Shown here: positions 1-7,667 of the stretch, in pieces | Layout: each line of letters opens with the position of its first letter | Position numbering within the stretch: position 1 is the first letter of the stretch | Notes under the pieces: generated by a model | What the model was told of the DNA's origin: nothing | The model's database searches: none | What the model saw: only the letters and a program-made list of their open reading frames with translations | Made by a program: the position numbers and the translations under genes | From: DASUFE01 sp036274675 | Lineage (GTDB): Bacteria; Pseudomonadota; Gammaproteobacteria; HTCC5015 | Reading direction: 5' to 3' | Assembly: GCA_036274675.1 (NCBI GenBank) | Contig: DASUFE010000018.1 | Coordinates: 1 to 29,948 of the forward strand | Length of the DNA stretch: 29,948 bases

Positions 1-713
1 AAAAGAAGAAAAGATGTTTCGCCCGCCACTGAGTGGCCAACCGCCAGGGATGGCGGGAATGCAGATTTTGCAGGAGCAAAAATCTGCGGTGGCGACTCGA
101 CCCCCATTACGAAACACATCCCTGTGTTTCGCCCCTTCGGGGCCTGCTACGCAGTTCAAAATCGCTCCCGGCGATTTTGTCTTTTTTCTTGACCTGTTCT
201 TACCACGCGCTCCGCGCATGGGGGTGGAAAGAAACGCGCTTCCAGGCGTGACAGTGTTTAGGCTATTGGATAAATCGTGGCGCGTACAATGTACCTGTGA
301 CTTCGGGACAGAAAGCGGCAAGCAACAGCAGAATCTGCTCTTTCATAATGAGCATTCAGTTAACTGAATCTGATCGCAAACCCCAAACCAAATCGAAGCC
401 ACTCTTCACGCCCGTTTGGCGCGCCGCAGCTTACGCAGCGTTATAGCGGAAGTCGGCCCGCCGGAGGTACGGAGGCGTAGGAACAGATTTGCTTAGGTCT
501 CACGCGGAGGACGAGCATTGTGACCGACGCGTTATAACGCTGCGCAAGCAAGGGAACGCGTCGGAGCGAAGCGGAGACAAGAGCGCGACAAGGGGCAAGC
601 GCTTTTGGTTACTTTTGGCAAGACAAAAGTAACCCGGCTGCGGGCCGGGACCCGGCATATAAAATCTTTATTAAACCACGCGAATTTCCCGTCGTGCGGG
701 GCGAAACCCCGCA
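1..713. other. Non-coding region rich in palindromes
   Basis: I see no convincing gene here; open frames are short, lack good ribosome sites and resemble nothing known. The stretch instead carries a series of hairpins: 61-87 (GCAGATTTT with AAAATCTGC), 111-130 (GAAACACA with TGTGTTTC), 156-178 (AAAATCGC with GCGATTTT), a spaced inverted repeat at 429-448/529-549, and a hairpin at 607-634 (GTTACTTTT with AAAAGTAAC). Positions 232-340 are one arm of a long inverted repeat described separately. A small stem at 694-712 (TGCGGGG with CCCCGCA) lies just past the stop of the DUF1015 gene. It might slow transcription, but no T-run follows it on the minus strand. Confidence 0.7.
232..340 (+). repeat. 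Arm A of a diverged long inverted repeat
   Basis: This segment matches the reverse complement of 2122-2227 with about a dozen differences over roughly 106 positions counted by eye. The substitutions I see are all transitions, plus a couple of single-base gaps. Weaker similarity continues to about 373. The two arms point towards each other and enclose the DUF1015 gene. Most changes would alter amino acids in the one frame open in both arms, so the block looks like a non-coding repeat rather than a small gene. Confidence 0.75.
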
Positions 714-1937
714 TCAATCCAGTATGTGCGATACCATTCCGTCGGCAAGCTTGGGTTCGAACCAGGTCGACTTGGGCGGCATTACCTGGTTGGAATCCGC
801 CACCGCCATCAGATCGCTCAAGGTGGTTGGGAACATCGAAAAGGCCACCGCCATCTCGCCGCTGTCGACACGTTTCTCCAGTTCCTTCAGACCGCGCATG
901 CCGCCGACGAAATCGATGCGGGAATCGGTGCGCGGGTCCTTGATGCCGAGCACGGGCTCAATGAGGTTATCGGCAAGCAGGCTTACATCCAGTTTTTTTA
1001 CCGGATCGGCGGGGATCAGTTTGGGATCGATGTTCAGGCGATACCATTGCTTGCCCATGTACATGCCGAACTCGCCGGCCTTGGCCGGCGACACCGCCTC
1101 GCCTTCCTTGGCCACTTTGAAATTCCGCCCGATGCGGTCGAGGAACTGCTCTTTGCTGAGCCCGTTGAGATCGGTGATGACGCGATTGTAGTCGAGGATC
1201 TTCATCTGGTCGTGCGGAAATATTACGGCGAGGAAATAGCGGCTCATATGCTCCGCCGGCTTGTTCAGTTCTCGCGCAATGCGCGAGGCCGCCGCCGAGC
1301 GGTGATGGCCGTCGGCGATATAGACCGCGTCCATGGCGTCGAAAGTCCGGCTGATGGTATCCGTATCGGCCGGGCTGTCCACGATCCACAGCGCGTGGCC
1401 GATGCCGTCATGCGCCTTGAGGTCGTACACAGGCTTGCCCTGCGCGATCTTCTGCAGCAGCGCGTCGAGCTTCGGTTGTGACGGGTAGGCCAGGAGCACC
1501 GGGCCGGTCTGCGCGTTCAGCGCCTTGATCTGGCGCACGCGGTCGTCTTCCTTGGCTGGACGGGTATATTCGTGTTTGCGAATGCGGTTCGTGTCGTAGT
1601 CAGCCACGGAGGCCGCGGCCACCAGCCCGGTCTGCACATGCTTGCCCATGATCAGGCGGTAGACGTAATAATGCGGCTGCTTGTCGCGCATCAGCACCCC
1701 TTGCTTCACCATGCGCCGCAGATTCTCGGCGGCCTTGGCGTACACGGCAGGGGCATAAGGATCGGTGCCGGCGGGCAGGTCGATTTCCGGCTTGGAAATA
1801 TGCAGGAAGCTCCAGGGCTTGCCGGCGGCCAGTGCGGCGGCCTCCTCACTGTTCAGCACATCATAGGGCGGCGCGATCACCTCGGCGGCGTGTTCGGGAG
1901 TCGGACGCAAACCGGCAAAGGGGCGTATCAGGGGCAT
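714..1937 (-). CDS. DUF1015 family protein
   Basis: About 407 residues, a usual length for the DUF1015 family (COG4198), whose biochemical role is not established. The N-terminus has the family opening LIRPFAGLRP followed by EVIAPPYDVL. The conserved ADGHHRSAA segment near residue 210 is the family's most recognisable motif and could be a metal or active site, but that is inference. No signal peptide or membrane segment is visible, so it should be cytosolic. The frame opens at 1943, but AGAGGA sits directly against that ATG and six bases before the ATG at 1937. The second start also gives the usual MPLIRP beginning, so I chose it. The gene stands alone between two arms of a diverged inverted repeat, with no operon partner. 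Family assignment is firm; function is unknown. Confidence 0.9.
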   Translation of the reverse strand: MPLIRPFAGLRPTPEHAAEVIAPPYDVLNSEEAAALAAGKPWSFLHISKPEIDLPAGTDPYAPAVYAKAAENLRRMVKQGVLMRDKQPHYYVYRLIMGKHVQTGLVAAASVADYDTNRIRKHEYTRPAKEDDRVRQIKALNAQTGPVLLAYPSQPKLDALLQKIAQGKPVYDLKAHDGIGHALWIVDSPADTDTISRTFDAMDAVYIADGHHRSAAASRIARELNKPAEHMSRYFLAVIFPHDQMKILDYNRVITDLNGLSKEQFLDRIGRNFKVAKEGEAVSPAKAGEFGMYMGKQWYRLNIDPKLIPADPVKKLDVSLLADNLIEPVLGIKDPRTDSRIDFVGGMRGLKELEKRVDSGEMAVAFSMFPTTLSDLMAVADSNQVMPPKSTWFEPKLADGMVSHILD

Positions 1938-1943
1938 ATTCAT

Positions 1944-2375
1944 TCCTCTGGAAGTGGCTGTTCAGGGCGCGGGGAATTGTACAGTATTTTTTGAGCGGGG
2001 TTCACTCAGCGCATCCCTGTGCTTCGCCTAACGGCTCCCTTCGGGAGTGCAATCGGCAATCCTGCCGATTTGTCCGCGTCCGGTCAGATTGAGTTAAACA
2101 AAAAGCTTGTGCAATAACTGGAGATTCTGCTGTTGCTTGCCGTTCTCTATCTCGAAGCCACAGGTACATTGTACGCGCCACGATCCATCCAATAGCCCAA
2201 ACACTGTCACACCGGAAGGCGCGTTTTTTGGTGACTTTTTGTCGCGCAGGACAAAAAGTTACCCGCCTCAGCTCGCGCAGCGAGCGGGCGGAATGTTTTT
2301 TATTTAAAAAAATGAAAACTGGCGCTAATACCTCTCCCCGGCTATATTTAATAAAAAACCAGGATACCCCAGTTC
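1944..2375. other. Divergent intergenic region with repeats
   Basis: This gap separates the DUF1015 gene from the divergent mgtC-like gene, so promoters for both should lie here. I see no strong -35/-10 pair; TATATT near 2343 is a possible -10 for the plus-strand gene. Hairpins occupy 2051-2070 (AATCGGCA with TGCCGATT), 2230-2263 (ACTTTTTGTC with GACAAAAAGT) and about 2271-2285. Positions 2122-2227 are arm B of the inverted repeat. Motif order around 2007-2075 (CATCCCTGTG, then CTTCGGG, then a hairpin) resembles 114-180, so both flanks of the DUF1015 gene carry related material. Confidence 0.6.
2122..2227 (-). repeat. Arm B of a diverged long inverted repeat
   Basis: The reverse complement of this block matches 232-340. 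Shared landmarks are TGACAGTGTTT, CTATTGGAT, TCGTGGCGCGTACAATGTAC and GGCAAGCAACAGCAGAATCT. It lies beside a ACTTTTTGTC/GACAAAAAGT hairpin at 2230-2263. Arm A has a related hairpin at 607-634, but at a different distance and on its other side. Confidence 0.75.
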
Positions 2376-2873
2376 ATGGATCAGTCGTTTATGTCATTGA
2401 GCATCGCCCCCCTCGACCTGCACGAGATCGGCGCAGCCCTGCTTTGCGGGGCCATTCTCGGTTTTGAGCGCCAACTCAAGGGCAAGCCCGCCGGTATCCG
2501 CACCAGCACATTGATCTGCCTTGGCACTTATGTCTTCGTCAAGATCGGGTTTTCCATCCATTACGATCCTACCGGGGCCGCCCGCACCATAGGCCAGGTC
2601 ATCACAGGCATCGGCTTCCTGGGTGCGGGCGTCATTCTCGCGCGCGAGGGCATGGTTCTGGGCGTCACTTCGGCGGCGGTCATCTGGCTGCTGGCGGCGC
2701 TGGGTGTCACTATCGGCAGCGGATATCCCGTCACCGCGATCGTTGTCACCGTTCTGGCCATCATCATTCTGATCGGCGTGGACCTGCTGGAACGCTGGTT
2801 CAAGGAACTGCGTCGCGGCGTGCACTCCCAGCTCAGCAAGCGCCAGCACAACCGGTCCAGCGGCTCGGAATAA
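2376..2873 (+). CDS. MgtC/SapB family membrane protein
   Basis: The 165-residue product matches the membrane domain of the MgtC/SapB family. After a short N-terminus it has GAILGFERQLKGKPAGIRT (about residues 25-43), the family's conserved basic loop, then LICLGTYVFV, GIGFLGAGVIL and a hydrophobic stretch ending near residue 145. Four or so transmembrane helices in the inner membrane are expected. Known members help growth at low magnesium or inside host cells, and some act by modulating the F-type ATPase; which applies here cannot be told. It lacks the extra C-terminal domain of Salmonella MgtC and ends in a hydrophilic tail, which is usual for short environmental versions. AGGA lies about 11 bases before the chosen ATG; ATG at 2391 is an alternative. 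It is a single gene followed by a repeat-containing gap. Confidence 0.88.
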   Translation: MDQSFMSLSIAPLDLHEIGAALLCGAILGFERQLKGKPAGIRTSTLICLGTYVFVKIGFSIHYDPTGAARTIGQVITGIGFLGAGVILAREGMVLGVTSAAVIWLLAALGVTIGSGYPVTAIVVTVLAIIILIGVDLLERWFKELRRGVHSQLSKRQHNRSSGSE

Positions 2874-2876
2874 AAG

Positions 2877-2907
2877 ACCTCTCGCAAAGGACGCAGAGAG
2901 CGCCAAG
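2877..2907 (+). repeat. Dispersed CTCGCAGAGACGC-type element, copy 1
   Basis: The core reads CTCGCAAAGGACGCAGAGAG. It begins just after the stop of the MgtC-family gene. An inverted relative lies at 3036-3060, so the pair brackets about 130 bases. The shared internal string GCGCGTGTTCGGA near 2932 recurs at about 5281 in slightly changed form and inverted near 6163-6175. Confidence 0.7.
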
Positions 2908-3035
2908 TAGAATTAGTTTGTACCGGCCCGCGCGCGTGTTCGGAAACTGCATGGCGAGTTTGGAGAACCGTGTAACAACAGAAAATTGAAAGAAGATCTC
3001 TCACGGAGCAATCTGCCATGAACGTGCGGTCTTTA

Positions 3036-3060
3036 ACTCCGCGCTCTCTGCGAGAGCAAA
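3036..3060 (-). repeat. Dispersed CTCGCAGAG element, copy 2 (inverted)
   Basis: Read on the minus strand it gives CTCTCGCAGAGAGCGCGGAG, the same core as the copy at 2877-2907. It lies about 70 bases before argA. Confidence 0.65.
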
Positions 3061-3130
3061 AGAACTATATGAAAAATCACGGTGTTGGCTGTACAATCCG
3101 CGGTTTTCAGCCGCGGGGCGGGCACAGGCC

Positions 3131-4450
3131 ATGAGCGCGAAGAAAGACATCAACCGGCATATACAGTGGTTCCGCAACGCTGCGCCTTATATCAATGCGC
3201 ACCGCGGGCGCACCTTCGTGCTGCTGTTCGGCGGCGAAATCGCCGCTGATGAGCGCTTCGCCGACCTTATCCACGACTGTGCACTGCTGCAAAGCCTGGG
3301 CATTAAACTGGTGCTGGTGCATGGCGCCAGGCCCCAGATCGACGCCGCCCTGCAGCAACGCGGCATCAAAACGCCCTTCGTACGCGATCTGCGCGTCACC
3401 GACGGCAGCGCCTTGCCGGTAGTACAGGAAACCGTCGGGCGCATGCGTATCGAAATCGAGGCGCGGCTGTCCATGGGATTGGCCAGCACGCCGATGTCGG
3501 GCTCGCAAATCCGCGCCACCTCCGGCAACTTCGTGGTGGCTAAACCTGTAGGGGTGCACGATGGCGTCGATTTCTGCCATACGGGCGATATCCGCAAGGT
3601 GGATCACGCCGCCGTGCGCACCTTGCTCGACGCCGGACACATCGTATTGCTGTCGCCGCTGGGATATTCGCCTACAGGAGAAGTCTTCAACCTGCGCGCC
3701 GAGGACGTAGCCACGGCGACCGCAGCCGCGCTAAAGGCGGACAAGCTGATTCTGATGGTTGCGGGAGCAGGCCTGGTCGAAGGCAAGAAGCCGGTCAGGC
3801 AGTTGACGCTGGGCCAGGCGGAATCCTTGTTGAACAGCGATGGTCTATTGCCCGAACCGCTGCGGCGTAATCTGCAATCCGCTATTTCCGCCTGCCGGCA
3901 GGGAGTCAGCCGAGTACACTTGATCGGTCATGACCTGGACGGCGGCCTGCTGCAGGAGTTGTATACCCGGGACGGCTCGGGGACACTGGTCACCGGGGGG
4001 AAATATGAGGATTTGCGTAATGCCCTGATCGACGATGTGGGCGGAATACTGGAATTGATCAAACCCCTGGAGGAAAACGGCACGCTGGTACGCCGTTCGC
4101 GCGAGCAACTGGAGTTGGAGATCGACCGTTTCCTGCTGATCGAGCGCGACGGCATGATTATCGGCTGCTCGGCCCTTTATCCCTATCCTGAAGAGAAAAT
4201 GGGCGAACTGGCCTGTATAGCGGTGCATCCGGACTACGGCGATAACGGTCGTGGCAGCGAATTGCTGGAAGCGATGCAACAACGCGCCCGCCAACTGGGC
4301 TTGAAGCGCCTGTTCGTGCTGACTACCCAGACCACCCACTGGTTCAGGGAACGCGGTTTTACCGAAGGGGATCTTGAAACTCTTCCGGTGAAAAAGCGCG
4401 AGCTTTACAACTACCAGCGGAACTCAAAAGTCCTGTTCAAGCCTCTATAA
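3131..4450 (+). CDS. argA: Amino-acid N-acetyltransferase (N-acetylglutamate synthase)
   Basis: ArgA transfers an acetyl group from acetyl-CoA to glutamate, the first committed step of arginine synthesis, in the cytosol. The 439-residue product matches E. coli ArgA (443) in length and order. The amino-acid-kinase-like regulatory domain (about 1-290) has FVLLFGGEI, LVHGARPQIDAAL, RLSMGLASTP, SGNFVVAKPVGV and DGVDFCHTGDIR. The GNAT domain (about 295-439) has DDVGGILELIKPLEENGTLV, RSREQLE, ACIAVHPDYGDNGRG and LFVLTTQTTHWFRERGF. The first domain normally binds arginine for feedback inhibition rather than acting as a kinase. The start aligns with the E. coli protein about 15 residues before the conserved PYINAHRG; only a weak AGG precedes it. 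argD and argF lie about 22 kb away, so the pathway is split. Confidence 0.97.
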   Translation: MSAKKDINRHIQWFRNAAPYINAHRGRTFVLLFGGEIAADERFADLIHDCALLQSLGIKLVLVHGARPQIDAALQQRGIKTPFVRDLRVTDGSALPVVQETVGRMRIEIEARLSMGLASTPMSGSQIRATSGNFVVAKPVGVHDGVDFCHTGDIRKVDHAAVRTLLDAGHIVLLSPLGYSPTGEVFNLRAEDVATATAAALKADKLILMVAGAGLVEGKKPVRQLTLGQAESLLNSDGLLPEPLRRNLQSAISACRQGVSRVHLIGHDLDGGLLQELYTRDGSGTLVTGGKYEDLRNALIDDVGGILELIKPLEENGTLVRRSREQLELEIDRFLLIERDGMIIGCSALYPYPEEKMGELACIAVHPDYGDNGRGSELLEAMQQRARQLGLKRLFVLTTQTTHWFRERGFTEGDLETLPVKKRELYNYQRNSKVLFKPL

Positions 4451-4866
4451 GCATAAGACGGGATCAGGCGGACTTTTACCCGGCTCAGCTTCCCACATAA
4501 TGACCCCACCCACCGGGGCTGTCACATAATCGCCTGAAGCGTTTTTATGAGCTACATCCTTTATTAATTAGCTCACCTCGCTATGTGGGTCAGCTTAGCT
4601 GTTCCAGTTTGTTCCCGACAAACTGGCGGTCAAGGTCAGCGCAGCCGCTCCGCCCGTAGAATACGCAGTATTCGGAGGGCAGTAGGATACGAGCAAAGTT
4701 GCAGATTCCCTGAATGTTCTATATCGTAAGCGCCGGTGAGAGGAGATGGAGTACAAGCGATTGTTGCGCACAGACTCCAGGCACTCAAGCATGTTTATTA
4801 GGGAGAGAGAAACCTTAAGGGAATCTCAGTGTCCGATTTTTTAACTTTCAATCTTGGGGAATTACT
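4451..4866. other. Intergenic region, no clear gene
   Basis: The 416-base gap holds no gene I can support. Segments near 4483-4497 (TCAGCTTCCCACATA) and 4582-4597 (TATGTGGGTCAGCTTA) are imperfect inverted copies about 85 bases apart and could be the ends of a decayed small element. A palindrome GAATAC-GCA-GTATTC lies at 4659-4673 inside a larger stem (CTCCG...CGGAG). A minus-strand frame at 4595-4792 has no clear ribosome site and matches nothing I recognise. The promoter of the lipoprotein gene should lie in the AT-richer part after 4790. Confidence 0.5.
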
Positions 4867-5073
4867 ATGAAAATCCGTGGCTTATCGATTGTATTTCTGA
4901 CCTTGGCTTTCGGCTTGAGCGCCTGCAACAAGCAGGAAGAAGCTGCTCCCGCCGCTGATGCACCTGCTGCCGAAGCTCCGGCCGCCGAAGCGCCTGCCCC
5001 GATGGAAGGCGACGGCTCCGCGGCTCCTGCTGAGCAGCCCGCCGCTCCCGCTGAAGAAGCGCCTGCTCAGTAA
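4867..5073 (+). CDS. Small Ala/Pro/Glu-rich lipoprotein
   Basis: The 68-residue product begins with a lipoprotein signal: basic MKIRG, a hydrophobic core, and the lipobox LSAC with the lipidated cysteine at residue 20. The mature part of about 49 residues is almost only Ala, Pro and Glu in repeated units such as AAEAPAAEAPAP. It should therefore be an unfolded, acidic tether on the envelope. No catalytic domain is present. A GGGGA site lies about seven bases before the ATG, and a strong terminator follows at 5098-5128, so this is a single-gene unit that should be well expressed. I cannot name a family; such low-complexity lipoproteins are common and often unassigned. Residue 21 after the cysteine is Asn, so outer-membrane sorting is the default expectation. 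Confidence 0.85.
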   Translation: MKIRGLSIVFLTLAFGLSACNKQEEAAPAADAPAAEAPAAEAPAPMEGDGSAAPAEQPAAPAEEAPAQ

Positions 5074-5097
5074 TATATCGGGAGTAATCCTGACTCG

Positions 5098-5128
5098 AAG
5101 GCCGGGCCTAAAGCCCGGCCTTTTTGTT
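5098..5128 (+). terminator. Rho-independent terminator after the small lipoprotein gene
   Basis: A perfect GC-rich stem (AAGGCCGGGC with GCCCGGCCTT), a five-base loop and a run of T residues form a textbook terminator 25 bases after the stop codon. Confidence 0.92.
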
Positions 5129-5163
5129 TGCCTTGTGAATAACTGTGGATAACTTAAAGAATT

Positions 5164-5193
5164 GCTCTCGCAGAGCCCGCAGAGAGCGCTAGG
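5164..5193 (+). repeat. Dispersed CTCGCAGAG element, copy 3
   Basis: The core reads GCTCTCGCAGAGCCCGCAGA and continues GAGCGCTAGG. It matches the copies at 2877, 6078, 20141 and 28579. Confidence 0.7.
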
Positions 5194-5428
5194 TTACAAG
5201 CTCGCGAAGTCCGTCAAGCCCGCAGCTCGCGGCAGGAAACAAGGAAAGGGAAACTCGTCGCCGTTTAATTGCCATCTGCGGGCGCGTATTCGGACGACTG
5301 CATGGATGCAGGAGCTTGAAGCAATGCAGGAGCAATTGCCGTGAACCGCCTATGAACAGCCAAGCCTGCCTGCTCTGTGTACAGTCTTTACCTGAAACGC
5401 CTTTGCCTACTCCACGAGAGCTCTTCTT

Positions 5429-6046
5429 TCAATCTTCAGGAACACTACCCCATCTGGGTAATAGCCTGTGGTCAATCCTGAGGTGGTCCAGAATGCGGGC
5501 GACCATAAAATCAATCAGGTCTTCAATGCGTTGCGGTTTGTTGTAGAAACCGGGATTGGAAGGCATGATCACCGCCCCCGCGTCCGTGACCGCCAGCATA
5601 TTGCGCAGATGGACGGCCGAATATGGTGTTTCGCGCAGCACCAGGATCAACGGCCGGCGCTCCTTCAGCATGACGTCGGCGGCTCGATGCATCAACTGGT
5701 CACAGGCGCCTGCCGCCACCGCGGCCAGAGTTCCCGTGGTACAGGGGCAAATCACCATGGCATCGGGCGCGCCGGAACCGCTGGCGACGGGAGCAGTCCA
5801 CTGTTCGCGATCGAAAACCTGTAGTTGTTCCGGATCGGATTTGAAACGCTCGGTGAAGAATTTCCGGATTTCATGGGGCCGCCCGGGCAGCGCAAGATCG
5901 GTCTCCATCCCGATTACGACCTGCGCCGGCTTCGACAGCATCAGGTAGACTTTCTGCCCTGAAGACAGCAGGCATTCCAGCAGCCGCAAGCCATAGAGCG
6001 CGCCGGAAGCGCCCGTCATCGCCAATGCAATCGTCTTCTTCGTCAT
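5429..6046 (-). CDS. ubiX: Flavin prenyltransferase UbiX
   Basis: UbiX joins a dimethylallyl group to FMN, making the prenylated flavin that UbiD-type decarboxylases need, for example in ubiquinone synthesis. The roughly 205-residue product starts TKKTIALAMTGASGALYGLR, the nucleotide-binding glycine motif of the family. It then has DAMVICPCTTGTLAAVAAG (about 105-125), the ERRPLILVLRETP segment and NMLAVTDAGAVIMP, all typical of UbiX/Pad1. The frame is open to 6085, but AAGGA lies seven bases before the ATG at 6046 and the family starts right before this motif, so the later start is chosen. Its partner ubiD is not in the window. It appears to be a single-gene unit. Confidence 0.95.
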   Translation of the reverse strand: MTKKTIALAMTGASGALYGLRLLECLLSSGQKVYLMLSKPAQVVIGMETDLALPGRPHEIRKFFTERFKSDPEQLQVFDREQWTAPVASGSGAPDAMVICPCTTGTLAAVAAGACDQLMHRAADVMLKERRPLILVLRETPYSAVHLRNMLAVTDAGAVIMPSNPGFYNKPQRIEDLIDFMVARILDHLRIDHRLLPRWGSVPED

Positions 6047-6077
6047 TCTCAATTCCTTGCCGAATCCAAGAAAATTG

Positions 6078-6105
6078 TTTCTCACAGAGTTCGCAGAGAC
6101 GCTTC
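6078..6105 (+). repeat. Dispersed CTCGCAGAG element, copy 4
   Basis: The core TTTCTCACAGAGTTCGCAGA continues GACGCTTC. It lies just upstream of ubiX. An inverted relative at 6263-6288 closes a bracket of about 210 bases between ubiX and the kinase gene. Confidence 0.65.
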
Positions 6106-6262
6106 AGATAAAAATAAAACTTGCTCGCGAGGCGGGCGAAGTTGCTCTTCTTACGCGCGTTCTCCGAACACGCGCTCGCGGACCGATTACCAAGTTGACG
6201 GATTTGGCTTCTTGCCGCGAGCTTCGTTGTGCGCTCGGCAGACTCCTCGAACTTTTAGCGTA

Positions 6263-6288
6263 GCGCTCTCAGCGAGCTCCGCGAGAGG
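6263..6288 (-). repeat. Dispersed CTCGCAGAG element, copy 5 (inverted)
   Basis: On the minus strand it reads CTCTCGCGGAGCTCGCTGAG. It lies about 30 bases past the stop of the kinase gene. No true T-run terminator is seen for that gene. Confidence 0.55.
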
Positions 6289-6320
6289 ATGTTTATTCCT
6301 CGCGGGCTCAGCGATAGAAA

Positions 6321-7664
6321 TCATTTCATGGCGGAGAGGCGCGCGCTGGTCAGGGCCAGGCGGTAAATCAGAGTCTCGTTGAAGGCCTTGTAGTAGCGCA
6401 GCTGGCATTCCTTTGAGACGGTCTCCATCAGCATCGCATTCACTTTCAGCACCAGCACCTCGGACATGGCGATGATCGAAGCGGTGCGCTTGCTCGCCAC
6501 CAGGAATCCGATCTCGCCGAAACAATCGCCCTCGTGCAGCGTGACGATCAGCTTGTCGGATTTGCGCACCTCGACGGAGCCGCGCACGATGATGTAGAAA
6601 GAATTGTCGATCTCGCCTTCCTTTATGACCACGGTGCCGGGCTTGAAGGTCAGCATCGTGCTGGCCGCCATGATCTCGTTGATTTCCTCGTCACGAAAGC
6701 CCTTGAAAAAATTGAGCCCCTTAAGTGAATCCTGGTTCTCGCGCTGCGACAGGCGGCTTTCCGCGTAACGCAAATCATCATAAATCCGGGTGAGCTGGAC
6801 GCCAAACTCCTGCCCGCTCTGGAAACGCTCCTCGGGTTTCTTGCGCAGCGCCTTTTCCACGATATCCGAAATCGCGCGCGACAAGTCCGGGCGTTTTTCC
6901 GTCAGCAGCGGGGCCGGCGTCTTGACGATATCGCGGAACACCTGCTGCACGTCGTCCGAACCGAAGGGGCGCTCGCCCGTCAGCAACTGATACATGACGG
7001 TGCCGAGGGAATACAGATCGCTCTGCGGTCCCACTGGTTTTTTCAGGACCTGTTCCGGTGACATGTAACTGGGTGATCCGACGACGACTTCGGGAGTGAA
7101 CGCGAGATTCTGCGTGACCTCGGCGATGCTGAAATCCATCAGCTTGGTCTCGCCTTCCTTGCTCAGCATGATATTGCTGGGCTTTATATCCCGGTGGATT
7201 ACCCCGGTGCGATGCGAATACTCGAGCGCACGGCAGCACTTGAACATGCATTCGAGAACCTTTTCCGTCGACAGCCGCTTGCCGCCTTTGCGGCAGTACT
7301 CGAGCAGGGTTTCCCCTTCGATATATTCCATCACGATATAGCTGAGGTCTGCCTCCATGCCGGCGTCGAACAGCGCGACGATATGAGGGTGTTGCAGCTT
7401 GCCGGCGGCGTAGGCTTCCTCGAAAAAGTCGCGCTGGACCTGCCGTGTTTTCGAGGGATCGATGGTAGGGTCCGTAACGCTGATCTTGATCGCCACTTCG
7501 CGGCGCACGAAAGGATCGAAGCCCTTGTAGACGACCCCGCAGGTGCCGCGACCCAGCTCGCCGCGGATTTCATACTTGCCGACTTTTTTCGGCTTCACCA
7601 GCCGCCGCGCCGGCTTGTTCTCCGGCTTGTCTGCAATCGTCTTGACTTCGCCGTCCCTGCCCAT
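6321..7664 (-). CDS. Ser/Thr protein kinase with C-terminal cyclic-nucleotide-binding domain
   Basis: The 447-residue protein joins a Hanks-type kinase domain (about 30-295) to a cyclic-nucleotide-binding fold (about 318-420). The kinase has the glycine loop LGRGTCGVVYKG, VAIK with Lys60, HRDIKPSNIM with catalytic Asp159 and Asn164, SPSYMSPEQ in place of APE, and DLYSLG. The magnesium motif is DFS (177-179) instead of DFG. The metal-binding Asp is kept, so activity is plausible. The second domain carries FGEIGFLVASKRTASI, a good phosphate-binding cassette with the Arg-Thr-Ala signature, so cAMP or cGMP binding is plausible. No transmembrane segment is visible, so it is probably cytosolic. It starts three bases after mpl ends, so the two are co-transcribed. 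A link between wall recycling and signalling is inference. Confidence 0.9.
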   Translation of the reverse strand: MGRDGEVKTIADKPENKPARRLVKPKKVGKYEIRGELGRGTCGVVYKGFDPFVRREVAIKISVTDPTIDPSKTRQVQRDFFEEAYAAGKLQHPHIVALFDAGMEADLSYIVMEYIEGETLLEYCRKGGKRLSTEKVLECMFKCCRALEYSHRTGVIHRDIKPSNIMLSKEGETKLMDFSIAEVTQNLAFTPEVVVGSPSYMSPEQVLKKPVGPQSDLYSLGTVMYQLLTGERPFGSDDVQQVFRDIVKTPAPLLTEKRPDLSRAISDIVEKALRKKPEERFQSGQEFGVQLTRIYDDLRYAESRLSQRENQDSLKGLNFFKGFRDEEINEIMAASTMLTFKPGTVVIKEGEIDNSFYIIVRGSVEVRKSDKLIVTLHEGDCFGEIGFLVASKRTASIIAMSEVLVLKVNAMLMETVSKECQLRYYKAFNETLIYRLALTSARLSAMK

Positions 7665-7667
7665 GAT

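Larger units (their letters stand above)
5074..5428. other. Convergent intergenic region with dispersed repeat
   Basis: The gap lies between the lipoprotein gene and the end of ubiX. After the terminator it holds a copy of the dispersed element at 5164-5193 and the string GCGCGTATTCGGACGACTGCA near 5281-5301, which resembles 2930-2952. No gene is visible. Confidence 0.55.

Noticed and set aside
250..366. Conserved short peptide shared by both inverted-repeat arms (VTVF..LL, SWRVQCTC)
   Set aside because: The frame is open in both arms, but most base differences change the amino acid, so there is no sign of protein-level selection.
14..367. 117-residue plus-strand frame at the left edge
   Set aside because: It runs through several palindromes and arm A of the inverted repeat, has no ribosome site and no recognisable domain.
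4595..4792. 65-residue minus-strand frame after argA
   Set aside because: No clear ribosome site, no known family, and it spans a palindrome.
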